DNA of 64,000 nucleotides, from the NCBI GenBank assembly GCA_951813615.1, contig OX638377.1:5739739-5803738 (forward strand). The letters run 5' to 3'. The notes below the pieces were generated by a model, which saw only the letters and a list, made by a program, of their open reading frames with translations, did no database searches and was not told where the DNA came from. Source of the DNA: an uncultured Latescibacterota bacterium (GTDB lineage Bacteria > Latescibacterota > UBA2968 > UBA8231). Position 1 is the stretch's first letter. The number at the start of each line of letters is the position of its first letter. The translations under genes were made by a program, and so were the position numbers. Shown here in pieces: positions 1-7,915 of this stretch.

Positions 1-280
1 GGTGCCGAGGCAGAACTGAAAAGGCTACGACGACAAAGAGGTCGGGTGCGCGCGCGGTCAATTCCTCGGCTAGCGCGGGGTCGTTGACCGCGGCCGGTTG
101 CAGTACTTCTAATCCGAGCTTTATAGCTTGTTCTTTGACGGGTGGACTTGCAAGCTGGCGGCCCCGTCCTTGGGGCCGGTCGGGATTGGTGACGACGGCG
201 ATGATCTGATGGCGGCTCTGAGCGAGGGCGTTTAAGGAGGGAACCGCGAAGCGAGGGGTTCCCATAAATACGAGCCTCAC
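1..280 (-). CDS. fmt: Methionyl-tRNA formyltransferase, N-terminal part (runs off window)
   Basis: Reading 280 down to 1 gives about 93 residues that begin VRLVFMGTPRFAVPSL, the family's conserved start, followed by VVTNPDRPQGRGRQLASPPV, the usual loop of the formyl-tetrahydrofolate-binding Rossmann-like domain. The enzyme formylates Met-tRNA for translation initiation. The GTG start at 280 shares one base with the yajC stop (TAGTG), so the two are translationally linked; an ATG at 265 is an alternative start. The catalytic Asn/His/Asp region and the C-terminal domain lie outside the window. Confidence 0.9.
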   Translation of the reverse strand, partial: MRLVFMGTPRFAVPSLNALAQSRHQIIAVVTNPDRPQGRGRQLASPPVKEQAIKLGLEVLQPAAVNDPALAEELTARAPDLFVVVAFSVLPRH

Positions 281-627
281 TACTTCCCCTTGCCGTCGGC
301 GTCTTCTTTATTTTTTACTCGCGAAACCGCCGCCCGCGAGACTTCGATTTTGACGTTCTCGGCGATTTTGACCACGAGGATGTCGTCTTTGATATTGAGG
401 ATGGTGCCGTGAATCCCGCCGCTGGTGACGATTTCATCGTTTTTTTCGAGTTCGTCGATCATTCGCTGTTGGTTCTTCTGCTTCCTCATCTGCGGCCTCA
501 ATATCAAGAGGTAGAGAACCAAGAACATCAGCACAAAGGGCAGGAACGAGGCAATAGGGTTGGGCTCTCCGCCGCCATTGGAGGGTGTGCCGCCCAAGGC
601 GTAGGCAGTGGAAATGAGATCGAACAC
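280..627 (-). CDS. yajC: Preprotein translocase accessory subunit YajC
   Basis: A 115-residue protein with one N-terminal membrane segment (about residues 28-46, FLPFVLMFLVLYLLILRPQ) and a small basic/beta cytoplasmic domain containing the family-typical RPQMRKQKNQQ and DEIVTSGGIHG motifs. YajC associates with SecDF at the inner membrane. The start is GTG at 627, with an AAGGA ribosome site about 6 bases upstream. The following gene is fmt, overlapping by one base. A Gly/Pro/Asn-rich stretch (residues 12-24) precedes the membrane helix. Confidence 0.93.
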   Translation of the reverse strand: MFDLISTAYALGGTPSNGGGEPNPIASFLPFVLMFLVLYLLILRPQMRKQKNQQRMIDELEKNDEIVTSGGIHGTILNIKDDILVVKIAENVKIEVSRAAVSRVKNKEDADGKGK

Positions 628-761
628 GGGTCAATTCCTTTCGGTAGAGTAAAAGCTATAGGAAATCTAATAAAAATCCCCGTACTGAGTAATACCGGCA
701 TAGATGATATGGAGACCGCTTCATACCGCAAAGGCGGAGGGTGCCGTCTTGGTCAGACCCT

Positions 762-791
762 TTGACATTACAGCACGCTCGCCATTAAGAT
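762..791 (+). promoter_or_regulatory. Sigma-70-type promoter of the HEAT-repeat gene
   Basis: TTGACA at 762-767 and TAAGAT at 786-791 are separated by 18 bases, about 35 bases upstream of the ATG at 826. An AGGAG ribosome site lies at 811-815. The site was seen by eye and not tested. Confidence 0.6.
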
Positions 792-825
792 GGTGATGAC
801 AAGATTGAGACAGGAGAATTAGGAC

Positions 826-1389
826 ATGAGCAGAAAAGGACGCAGGACACGACCTCAAGGACTGAACAGGTATCAGCGGGCGGCTTTCCGCCAGGGCGAA
901 TTGCGTGTGGGGCGCGAAGAGATTCAAGAGCTTTTGCAGATGTCGCATAGCGCCGATCCAGAAGATCGCCTACAGGCGGCGTCCTATTTGTGCCTCTGCC
1001 ACGTGCGGCAGAGCATCGACGAGGTCTGGCAGGCGCTCTATCGGATGCTCGAAGACCAAGATGCGCGAGTGCGCCGCGCCGCTTGGCACACGCTCGAAGA
1101 CGGCGGCAAACCCGACGACCCAGCGCTCGACGAGATCATCGAGCGGACCTTGGAGCGCGAGACCGACAAGCAAGTGCTCAATTTTGCGCGGCTGTTTTCC
1201 CAAGGGCGCGAAAAGCGCAAACAGGTCGAGTTTGAGATAGGGGCGATTCCCGAGTACGCAGAGCGCGGCAAGTGCGATTTCTGCGGCGAGCAGTCCGTGC
1301 CAGTCAAGAAGGATTTTGCGACCGAACTCGACGTGGGCGGCGCGCGGCGGTTCGCCCTAGTCTGCGCGCCCTGCGATCAAGCGGCCTGA
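826..1389 (+). CDS. HEAT-repeat-like protein with C-terminal Cys pairs
   Basis: A 187-residue protein with no recognised specific family. Residues about 35-130 are helical and fit two or three HEAT-like repeats (SADPEDRLQAASYLCLCHV; DQDARVRRAAWHTLEDGGKP). Near the C-terminus CDFC and CAPC are spaced about 40 residues apart and could form a four-cysteine zinc site. The N-terminus is very basic (MSRKGRRTRPQGLNRYQR), which suggests a nucleic acid or ribosome partner; this is inference. It is the only plus-strand gene in an otherwise minus-strand block and has its own promoter. Confidence 0.75.
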   Translation: MSRKGRRTRPQGLNRYQRAAFRQGELRVGREEIQELLQMSHSADPEDRLQAASYLCLCHVRQSIDEVWQALYRMLEDQDARVRRAAWHTLEDGGKPDDPALDEIIERTLERETDKQVLNFARLFSQGREKRKQVEFEIGAIPEYAERGKCDFCGEQSVPVKKDFATELDVGGARRFALVCAPCDQAA

Positions 1390-1398
1390 GCCGATCCT

Positions 1399-2538
1399 TT
1401 ATCGGTTTTGGTAGCAAGCGAGAAACTCCGCCTGATAGGCTGCGAAGTGCCCACGGACGATCGCGTCGCGCATCTCGCGCATTAGTTGCTGAAAGAAAAA
1501 GATGTTGTGGAAGGTGGCTAGGCGCAGGCCGAGTATTTCGTTGGTCTGGAAGAGATGGCGCAGGTAAGCCCGGCTGTAGTGGCGGCAAGTGGCACAGGCG
1601 CAATCCGCGTCGAGCGGTTGGGGGTCTTCGGCGTGACAGGCGTTTTTGAGGCGCAGGCGTCCTCGCCGGGTAAAGGCCGTGCCGTTGCGCGCATTGCGAG
1701 TGGGGACCACGCAGTCGAACATATCGACGCCGGCCGCGACGGCCTCGGCCAAGTCGTGCGGCAGGCCCACGCCCATCAGGTAGCGGGGTTTTTCCGTTGG
1801 CAGGTAGGTGGTGGTCTGATGTACGACCTCGAACAGGTCCTCGCGCGGTTCGCCTACGGCTAGGCCGCCGATGGCATAGCCGGGCAGGTCCAACTGCACT
1901 AGCGCTTGGGCGCAATCGCGGCGCAAATCCGGATAGACGCTGCCTTGGACAATGCCAAAGAGCGCTTGGGGGGGGCGGTTGACGCGCTCGGCCGCCAATT
2001 CCCGGTGGCGGCTCAGGCAGCGCTCGGCCCAGCGCAACGTCCGCTGCATGGACTCTTGCGCGTAGTCGCGTTCGCATGGATAAGGAGTGCATTCGTCGAA
2101 GGCCATGATAATGTCGGCACCGAGCCCGTGCTCAATTTCCATGACCTTTTCAGGGGTAAAGAAGTGATACGAGCCGTCCAAGTGCGATTGGAAGCGCACG
2201 CCATCTGCGGTGACCTTGTTGCGGTCGCTGAGGCTGAAGACCTGAAAGCCGCCGCTGTCGGTGAGAATCGGCTTAGGCCAGTTCATAAAGGAGTGGAGTC
2301 CCCCCATCCGGTCGATGAGCTGGTGGCCGGGGCGCAAGTAGAGGTGGTAGGCGTTGCCGAGGATGATCTGCGCCTGGACCGCAGTTAGGTCCTGTTGGTC
2401 GAGGGTCTTGACCGTGGCTTGGGTGCCGACGGGCATGAAGATCGGCGTCTCCACGGCACCGTGCGGCGTGTGGAGGACGCCGGCCCGCGCCCCGGTCGCC
2501 GCGTCTTGGGCGACGAGTTCAAAGCGAAAGGCGCTCAT
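1399..2538 (-). CDS. tgt: Queuine tRNA-ribosyltransferase (bacterial TGT)
   Basis: A 379-residue TIM-barrel enzyme that exchanges guanine-34 for preQ1 in tRNAs with GUN anticodons. Visible family signatures are TPIFMPVGTQATVKTL near residue 35, LTDSGGFQVFSL with the substrate-binding Asp (about 92-103), GYAIGGLAVGEP, FDCVVPTRNARNGTAFT containing the nucleophilic Asp, and the zinc ligands CACATC plus a downstream His. Length matches the family. The ATG at 2538 overlaps the stop of the upstream deacetylase gene by 4 bases (ATGA), so the two are coupled. Confidence 0.96.
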   Translation of the reverse strand: MSAFRFELVAQDAATGARAGVLHTPHGAVETPIFMPVGTQATVKTLDQQDLTAVQAQIILGNAYHLYLRPGHQLIDRMGGLHSFMNWPKPILTDSGGFQVFSLSDRNKVTADGVRFQSHLDGSYHFFTPEKVMEIEHGLGADIIMAFDECTPYPCERDYAQESMQRTLRWAERCLSRHRELAAERVNRPPQALFGIVQGSVYPDLRRDCAQALVQLDLPGYAIGGLAVGEPREDLFEVVHQTTTYLPTEKPRYLMGVGLPHDLAEAVAAGVDMFDCVVPTRNARNGTAFTRRGRLRLKNACHAEDPQPLDADCACATCRHYSRAYLRHLFQTNEILGLRLATFHNIFFFQQLMREMRDAIVRGHFAAYQAEFLACYQNR

Positions 2539-3662
2539 GGCAGTAGCTGGGAGACGGGGACGAAGCGAAAGCCGCGGCTTTCTAATTGCGGCAACGCGGC
2601 TAATAGGGCGATGAGCGTCTCTTTGCGGTTGTGCCCCACGCCAATGGCTTGGCCGGACTGAGCTGCGATCGCGGCGAGTTGCCAGAGTTTCTCCCGAATG
2701 GTTTGGTCGTCGGCGATCTCGTCGATAAAGAGGTCGCGATTAAAGGCTCTCAGATTCATGTCTACAGCTAGTTGATAGGCGACTGACGAGTCCGTGGTGC
2801 AGCTATTGAGGAAGAGCAGATTGCGGCCCTTTAGCTCGGAAAGCACTAAGCGCATGACTCGCTCGTTCGTCGTGGCCTTGGATCCCATGTGGTTGTTGAT
2901 CCCGCGGGCGTGGGGCACGCGCTGCAAGGCGCGGTGCACTCGTCGACGGATTTCGTCGTCGTCGAGGCCCACTAATATGGCGTTCGCGCCCAATGGTGCC
3001 TCGCCTTGGGGTTCCATCGGCAGATGGATCAACACCTCGTGTCCGTTGGCGCGCACCCGCTCGGCGAGGGCGCGCGCATGGTTTGCTCTGGGGAAGATAG
3101 AGAATGTCAGGGTCTGCGGTATGGCGCAAAAGTGCGCGGCGATGGGGTCGTCCTCAGCGAAGTCGTCGAGGACAATAGCAATGTTGCCGGTGCGGCGGTG
3201 CTCGGTGACCGGAGCTAGGCTAAAAAGGGTCGTCTGCACCTCGCCAAAGCCGCAGCGGATTTCGACTTGGCCCCGCCGCTGGCTGGCGCTGAGGACTAGG
3301 CCGCCGAGCCGCTGGACAAAGCGCGAGATGCCTAAGTTGGCCTCCGCTAGGGGCAGGTCGGCGGGAACACCGACTTTGATGCGGTCGAAGTGTTTTTGGC
3401 GGCGCTTGGAATAGAGTGCCGGCCAAATGCCCAAATCGGCCAAGGCGCTGTCGATGCCCGCGTAGAGCGTGTCGGCTAGCTGGCTGGCATTGGCTGCTTG
3501 GTAGGGAACGGGCGCGGGGGCTGGCGCGATGATGGGCAGGTCGCTGATTCGTTCCGGCGCGGGCGCATAGAGCAAAAAGGGAATCGCGCCAGCCAGCAAC
3601 AAACCCGCAAGAGCCAAGTGCCAGCCGGGATGGCGCTGGCGCTTGGCCAAGCGTTTGCCCAT
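2535..3662 (-). CDS. Divergent polysaccharide deacetylase (YibQ/DUF610 family)
   Basis: A 375-residue protein with an N-terminal membrane anchor (about residues 14-32, WHLALAGLLLAGAIPFLLY) and a C-terminal deacetylase-like barrel. The segment NIAIVLDDFAEDD followed by LTFSIFPRANHARALAERV, GHEVLIHLPMEPQG and NNHMGSKATTN matches the divergent polysaccharide deacetylase family, which keeps the DD and HxPM features. It probably acts on envelope glycan; the substrate is unknown. It sits between a lipoprotein gene (4 bases upstream) and tgt (4-base overlap). Confidence 0.85.
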   Translation of the reverse strand: MGKRLAKRQRHPGWHLALAGLLLAGAIPFLLYAPAPERISDLPIIAPAPAPVPYQAANASQLADTLYAGIDSALADLGIWPALYSKRRQKHFDRIKVGVPADLPLAEANLGISRFVQRLGGLVLSASQRRGQVEIRCGFGEVQTTLFSLAPVTEHRRTGNIAIVLDDFAEDDPIAAHFCAIPQTLTFSIFPRANHARALAERVRANGHEVLIHLPMEPQGEAPLGANAILVGLDDDEIRRRVHRALQRVPHARGINNHMGSKATTNERVMRLVLSELKGRNLLFLNSCTTDSSVAYQLAVDMNLRAFNRDLFIDEIADDQTIREKLWQLAAIAAQSGQAIGVGHNRKETLIALLAALPQLESRGFRFVPVSQLLP

Positions 3663-3666
3663 TGGC

Positions 3667-4344
3667 TCAGGGCGCGACTTGTTGCTTTAGTGCCGCCCAA
3701 CTAAAGGCGTTTGCCACGTGCTTACCCGCTCCGCCACAGTCGCCTGACAAGGCATCGGCCTCCCAGCGGACGATTCTCCACAAGCCATCGTCTGGGTCGA
3801 AGCGGAGCTTGTAGGTCATAAACTGATCTACGCGAAAGCCATCGCCCTTGTCGTCGAGCATGAGCATCTGGACCCGGCCATAGAAGACTTCCCAATCTTC
3901 GTCCGGGTGGCCGTTGGGGTCTCCGTCAAAGGCTTCTGGGTAGTCGGAGCCGAGTTCTTGAGAGCGGCGGGTAAGCTCAAAGTCGAAGTCAAAATCGCGA
4001 AATTTGTCTAAAAGACCCTGCTGTGAACCATCGCGGCTACCGGCTATCATCTCCAGTTCTTCTTCCAAGTTGTTGAAGAACGCCACTTCTCCTAGGCAAT
4101 TCCATTCGGTAAACAAGAAGTCTTTGTCGAGCAAGCTCTCGTAGAGTTCCTTGTCGCGAGTGCGCATGGCGCGGGAGAGGTTGTCCATGAGTTGCTCAGG
4201 AGTCGTGGCCTCGGGGGCGGGCGGCTCGGGCGGCTCTATTTCTGTGGGGGGTTGTGTCGGGGGAGCAAAGGGGTTGCTGCCGCAACCGCTGCAGGCGCTC
4301 AAGGCGAGGAGGCCGCAAATGGTCAAGAGGGCGAGTGATTTCAC
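3667..4344 (-). CDS. Lipoprotein, NTF2-like, unknown function
   Basis: A 225-residue protein beginning with a lipoprotein signal ending LLALSAC (lipobox cleavage before Cys18), then a Pro/Glu-rich linker and a globular domain. The start is GTG at 4344 behind a good GGAGGT ribosome site 7 bases upstream. The domain opens TPEQLMDNLSRAMRTRDKELY and ends AFSWAALKQQV. That layout is shared with the lipoprotein encoded at 4420-5166, so the two look like divergent paralogues of NTF2/SnoaL-like shape. Function is not known. Confidence 0.82.
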   Translation of the reverse strand: MKSLALLTICGLLALSACSGCGSNPFAPPTQPPTEIEPPEPPAPEATTPEQLMDNLSRAMRTRDKELYESLLDKDFLFTEWNCLGEVAFFNNLEEELEMIAGSRDGSQQGLLDKFRDFDFDFELTRRSQELGSDYPEAFDGDPNGHPDEDWEVFYGRVQMLMLDDKGDGFRVDQFMTYKLRFDPDDGLWRIVRWEADALSGDCGGAGKHVANAFSWAALKQQVAP

Positions 4345-4419
4345 GGTCGTACCTCCGGGTCAGTGTCGTGCAAATAACTGTTATTTAAGATACAAATCAG
4401 AGGGGCGATTATCAAAGGG

Positions 4420-5166
4420 TCACTGCGAGAACAGCGCTCTCAGCTCTCCCCAAGAGAACTTCGCCGAAGCTTGGTCGCGCCGGTCGCGCCAAGCCGCGAT
4501 GGACCACACGGGATTTTCTACCGTTGGCGTCACTAAATCGATTTCCGCAAGGCCCTTGATACTGATGGTGTTGAAATTCGCTTCCACGGAGTCTGACTCA
4601 GCCGCGCTGATTATCTCGACGAACTCGGCTTCGTAGGGGAAGATGAAGGTCTCGCTCAGTTCGTCGTCGACTGGGATGCGCTCGTCCAAGGACGATTTGA
4701 ACCAGCGCACAAAGCGCGCGCTATGGATCCGCTCCGGTGCGAGAATGAGGCGGGCGAAGTTGCGCTCTTCAGCCGCCCCCCAGAGCGTGTCGCCAACGGC
4801 GTAGACCTCCGGGTATAGCTGCACATCTTCGGGGTCGGGGCTGAAGACAAAGTCGTCGGTGAATTGCTCCATGTACTGTTGGGGGCTGCGAAGCTGGGGT
4901 TGGGCTTGAAAGATAGAGATGAGATTGGCCAATACGGCTTCAGGGCGTGTGCGCTCACGCAGGAAGAGTGATGGTCCGCTAGGGCAGTCGGGAATCTGGG
5001 TCGATAGCGGGGTTTTGGGATCGGGGCGCTCTTGGACCACGCCGTCGCAATGGGGAAAAAGCCGGACATCCGTGTCGTCCGCGCAGCGACAATCCACTTG
5101 TTCGCTATCGCCTATGGTGCAGCCAGCCAACAGTACCGCGAGCAGAAATGGTAGGGACGAGAGCAT
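4420..5166 (-). CDS. Lipoprotein, paralogue of the neighbouring NTF2-like lipoprotein
   Basis: A 248-residue protein whose first residues MLSSLPFLLAVLLAGC form a lipoprotein signal (lipobox LLAGC). I chose ATG at 5166 because it starts the signal peptide; the open frame continues further upstream but there it overlaps the M50 protease gene out of frame. A Cys-rich mature N-terminus (CRCADD) is followed by RPEAVLANLISIFQAQ and a C-terminal AKFSWGELRALFSQ, matching the gene at 3667-4344 in layout. Start and preceding protease stop (5175) are 8 bases apart. Function unknown. Confidence 0.8.
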   Translation of the reverse strand: MLSSLPFLLAVLLAGCTIGDSEQVDCRCADDTDVRLFPHCDGVVQERPDPKTPLSTQIPDCPSGPSLFLRERTRPEAVLANLISIFQAQPQLRSPQQYMEQFTDDFVFSPDPEDVQLYPEVYAVGDTLWGAAEERNFARLILAPERIHSARFVRWFKSSLDERIPVDDELSETFIFPYEAEFVEIISAAESDSVEANFNTISIKGLAEIDLVTPTVENPVWSIAAWRDRRDQASAKFSWGELRALFSQ

Positions 5167-5174
5167 GGCACGGC

Positions 5175-6140
5175 TCAGTGAGTGATAAAAGGCACGGGAG
5201 CGAAACAGACGACAAAGATCAGCAGGCAGAGGTAGCCGACGAAGTACCGGCCGCGATCCAGCGTGATAAAGGGGTCGTAGGGGGCCGGATGATCCTTGCC
5301 AAAAAGCGCGAGAAAAAAGGCCAGCGCGAGCCACCCCGGCCATCCTTGGGGCCAACCCCACAGCAGCGATAGAACCCCATAAATTCCCAAAGCCAACAAA
5401 GCGATGTACGCCGTGCGGGCGATCTGCCGGTGCCGGGGGCCAAAGAGCGCGTACGCGATGTGGCCACCGTCGAGTTGACCAACGGGAAAGAGGTTGAAGG
5501 CCGTGATGAACAGCCCGACCCAACCGGCAAAAGCCACCGGGTCTAAGAGGACCATTTGGTCCGGCTCAATGGTGGGCAAGACGAGAGCGGCGATGCCGGA
5601 AAACAGCAAGGGTGCCCCCAATTCGATGGGGGAAGAGTGAAAGTAATCGGCGGAGACCACGGCCGAACGCGAAAGCCCGGCAAAGCAGGCCGCGAGAGCG
5701 ACGACAAAGCCCGCTAGGGGCCCGGCGGCACCAATGTCGAGGAGCGCGCGCTTGTTGGGGATGGGGGAGCGAATTTTGATGACCGCGCCCAAAGTGCCGA
5801 GAAAGGAAACATAGGGCAGGGGGAGAAAGTAAGGCAGCGAGGCCTTGACTCCCCAGCGGCGCGCCGCAAAGTAATGGCCGAATTCGTGGACCGTGAGAAT
5901 AAAAAGCAAGGTCGCGGCAAAAGGAAGGCCTTCGACGAGATGGACCAAGGCCGCGATGCTGGTCAGCGGATCGACTCCTTGCTGCATAGCACCAGCGGTC
6001 GCAGTCGAAGCAATGGTACAGAAAAACAGCAGCAGATGGACCCACAAACGCGAGGAGTTAGTGCGCTGGGCCGGGAGTGCGGTTGGGGTTGGCGGGATTG
6101 GCGGTACCACCGGCGATACTGTTTTGCGCCAGAAATTCAA
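5175..6140 (-). CDS. Site-2 protease family (M50) membrane metalloprotease
   Basis: A 321-residue polytopic membrane protein. It carries the zinc motif HEFGH at residues 85-89 and the second motif NLFPVGQLDGGH at 216-227, the two hallmarks of intramembrane site-2 proteases, with about seven hydrophobic segments. A Pro-rich N-terminus (residues 9-24) precedes the first helix. The start appears to be TTG at 6140, which overlaps the stop of the upstream barrel gene (TTGA). No PDZ domain is visible. The substrate is unknown; the neighbours are envelope lipoproteins and barrels. Confidence 0.88.
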   Translation of the reverse strand: MNFWRKTVSPVVPPIPPTPTALPAQRTNSSRLWVHLLLFFCTIASTATAGAMQQGVDPLTSIAALVHLVEGLPFAATLLFILTVHEFGHYFAARRWGVKASLPYFLPLPYVSFLGTLGAVIKIRSPIPNKRALLDIGAAGPLAGFVVALAACFAGLSRSAVVSADYFHSSPIELGAPLLFSGIAALVLPTIEPDQMVLLDPVAFAGWVGLFITAFNLFPVGQLDGGHIAYALFGPRHRQIARTAYIALLALGIYGVLSLLWGWPQGWPGWLALAFFLALFGKDHPAPYDPFITLDRGRYFVGYLCLLIFVVCFAPVPFITH

Positions 6141-6994
6141 GGGGTTGCGCCTTCTAGCTGGAGACTGAGCCAGTGCGCGTCGCCCAAGCCCGAGCCAAAA
6201 GGAACATAGGCATAGTCGATGACCCAGTGCTTGGCCACGAGGCCCAGCCCGGCAGAGAGGCTGCGGTTTTCAGCGGTCTGGTAGCCTGCGCGCAGGCGCA
6301 GGTGCTCGCCGGCTCGGTACTCGCTACCCAGATGGAACGTGAGGTCGTCGCCACGAGCCTTTTGCACTTCGACAGCTATGAGCATGTCTGCATGACCGAC
6401 ATAAGCGGTGCCGAAACGAGCTTCTAAGGGCAGGTCCGTCTCCCGTTGGTCGAGGCGATTCATGCGGCCCAAGTTGCGCACCGTGGCCCCCAAGCGCAAG
6501 CGGGTCGAGACATCGCATACCAGTCCGAGATCGGCAGCTAAGCCGCTGGCGTTTTGGGTAAAAATGGACTGGCGGATGAATTTTAGCTGCAGGCCGAGGC
6601 GCGTCCGCTCCATCTGGCGGCCATAGCTCAGGCCAACCGCTCCCTCGTACACGCCGAAGTGCCCCAGTGGCTCAGCCGAGGGGCCGGTGCGGCGCTCTAG
6701 GCCGTCGGCCTGCCACACTTGGGCGGCAAGCCCCCAAGTGCCGCGACCGCGAGCCTGCGTCAGATGCAGGTGGTTTTGGCGGATATGCTGGATCGACGCT
6801 TGGTGGTTAAAGGCGACGCTGCGTCCCCGCGATTGCCGGGCCGCTGGGTTGAGAGCTTGGGCGGTGAACAGGGTTATCTCCGCGCCGGCCAAGCCCGCGG
6901 CGCGGGCCCCGCCGCCTTGGCGCAACGCGGGCAGACCGGCGGCGGCAAGGGCTGTGGGCAGAGCTAAAAGTGCAAGAAATAAGAAAGCCATCAC
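6137..6994 (-). CDS. PorV/PorQ-like outer-membrane beta-barrel protein (second copy)
   Basis: A 285-residue protein with a signal peptide (MMAFLFLALLALPTALAAAG) and a beta-strand-rich body with alternating polar/aromatic residues. Phrases such as LGLQLKFIRQSIFTQNASGLAADLGL and LRLGATVRNLGRM are typical of the PorV/PorQ (UPF0164-like) family, as are GSEYRAGEHLRLRAGYQ and SAGLGLVAKHWVIDYAY. The first codon is GTG at 6994 with an ATG directly after it. It follows another barrel of the same type with a 3-base gap and is coupled to the M50 protease gene. Probably exported; role inferred only from family. Confidence 0.8.
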   Translation of the reverse strand: MMAFLFLALLALPTALAAAGLPALRQGGGARAAGLAGAEITLFTAQALNPAARQSRGRSVAFNHQASIQHIRQNHLHLTQARGRGTWGLAAQVWQADGLERRTGPSAEPLGHFGVYEGAVGLSYGRQMERTRLGLQLKFIRQSIFTQNASGLAADLGLVCDVSTRLRLGATVRNLGRMNRLDQRETDLPLEARFGTAYVGHADMLIAVEVQKARGDDLTFHLGSEYRAGEHLRLRAGYQTAENRSLSAGLGLVAKHWVIDYAYVPFGSGLGDAHWLSLQLEGATP

Positions 6995-6997
6995 TTC

Positions 6998-7915
6998 TCA
7001 GAACGCCAGCGCCAAGCCCACGGTCGTGCGGCCCCCAGCGCCGAGAGGATCGGTTAGATAAGCGTATTGGAATTGCAAGGTCTCGCGGTGCATCGGGTGC
7101 AAGGTCAGCCCGGCCGAGAGTTGGCCACCGTCTTCGGCACCGAGGCGGTGCAGCCCGCCGCGCATTACGAGCAGCGCATTGAGTTGCCATTCGGCTCCAA
7201 GGTTGATGCTTTGTTCTCCGTCGGCGCGAAACTCGGCGGCCAATAGCAGGGCGTCCAAGAGCCGCTGTGACGCGCCAAGGGCGAGGCTGCGCGGCAAAGC
7301 ATTCTCGGTGGTATTCGACCGCTGGTCGGCGTGGCGCACTTTCCAGGCGAGGTCAGTGCCGAGATTGGATACGCTGGCTCCGAGCCAAGTATGCTCGGCC
7401 GCGCGGAACTGCACCCCCAAGTCGAAGCCACTGCCGTTGGCCGTGGCCGTGGGGACAGAGAGAAGGTCAATGCGCTGTCTGAGGACTTTAACGGCTAAAC
7501 CAACCGCAAGGCGCGGCCCGAGAGAGCGACCTATACCGAAGATAAAAGCATTAGCTCGGTCCTCGATTGACCCGGTGTACTGGCCGCTAGCGGTGCGGCC
7601 CTTGATCCCGCCGACTGCGGCATGCGACCAAGCAAAGCCAAAGCCCATGTCACCGCGAATGTTGAGCGCGACAGCTCCGCTACCTTGCCGCCGCCCCAGC
7701 GAGAGCGACTGAATGGAGGTCTCTATGGTTTTGCCGCGCAGGCGGGCGAGCCCGGCCGGATTCCAGTAGGGGGATGACGCATCGTCGGCCGCGGCGACAA
7801 AGGCCCCCAGCCCGAGGCCGCGGGCACCCAACCCTGTCCTGAGAAAGGCGGCGGCAAAATCGGCCCCGTGTGCCGCGGTGGAGGCGGCGAGCAATAGCGC
7901 GAAGAGCGTTTTCAA
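6998..7915 (-). CDS. PorV/PorQ-like outer-membrane beta-barrel protein (first copy)
   Basis: A 305-residue protein starting at TTG 7915 (LKTLFALLLAASTAAHG signal peptide), which overlaps the TGA of the upstream propeller gene as TTGA. The mature start DFAAAFLRTGLGARGLGLGAF with ASSPYWNPAGLARL is the classic PorV/PorQ opening. It continues as a beta-barrel and ends LQFQYAYLTDPLGAGGRTTVGLALAF, as the family does. The frame is open further upstream but that part lies over the preceding coding region and makes no sensible signal. It precedes a second barrel of the same family. Confidence 0.85.
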   Translation of the reverse strand: MKTLFALLLAASTAAHGADFAAAFLRTGLGARGLGLGAFVAAADDASSPYWNPAGLARLRGKTIETSIQSLSLGRRQGSGAVALNIRGDMGFGFAWSHAAVGGIKGRTASGQYTGSIEDRANAFIFGIGRSLGPRLAVGLAVKVLRQRIDLLSVPTATANGSGFDLGVQFRAAEHTWLGASVSNLGTDLAWKVRHADQRSNTTENALPRSLALGASQRLLDALLLAAEFRADGEQSINLGAEWQLNALLVMRGGLHRLGAEDGGQLSAGLTLHPMHRETLQFQYAYLTDPLGAGGRTTVGLALAF

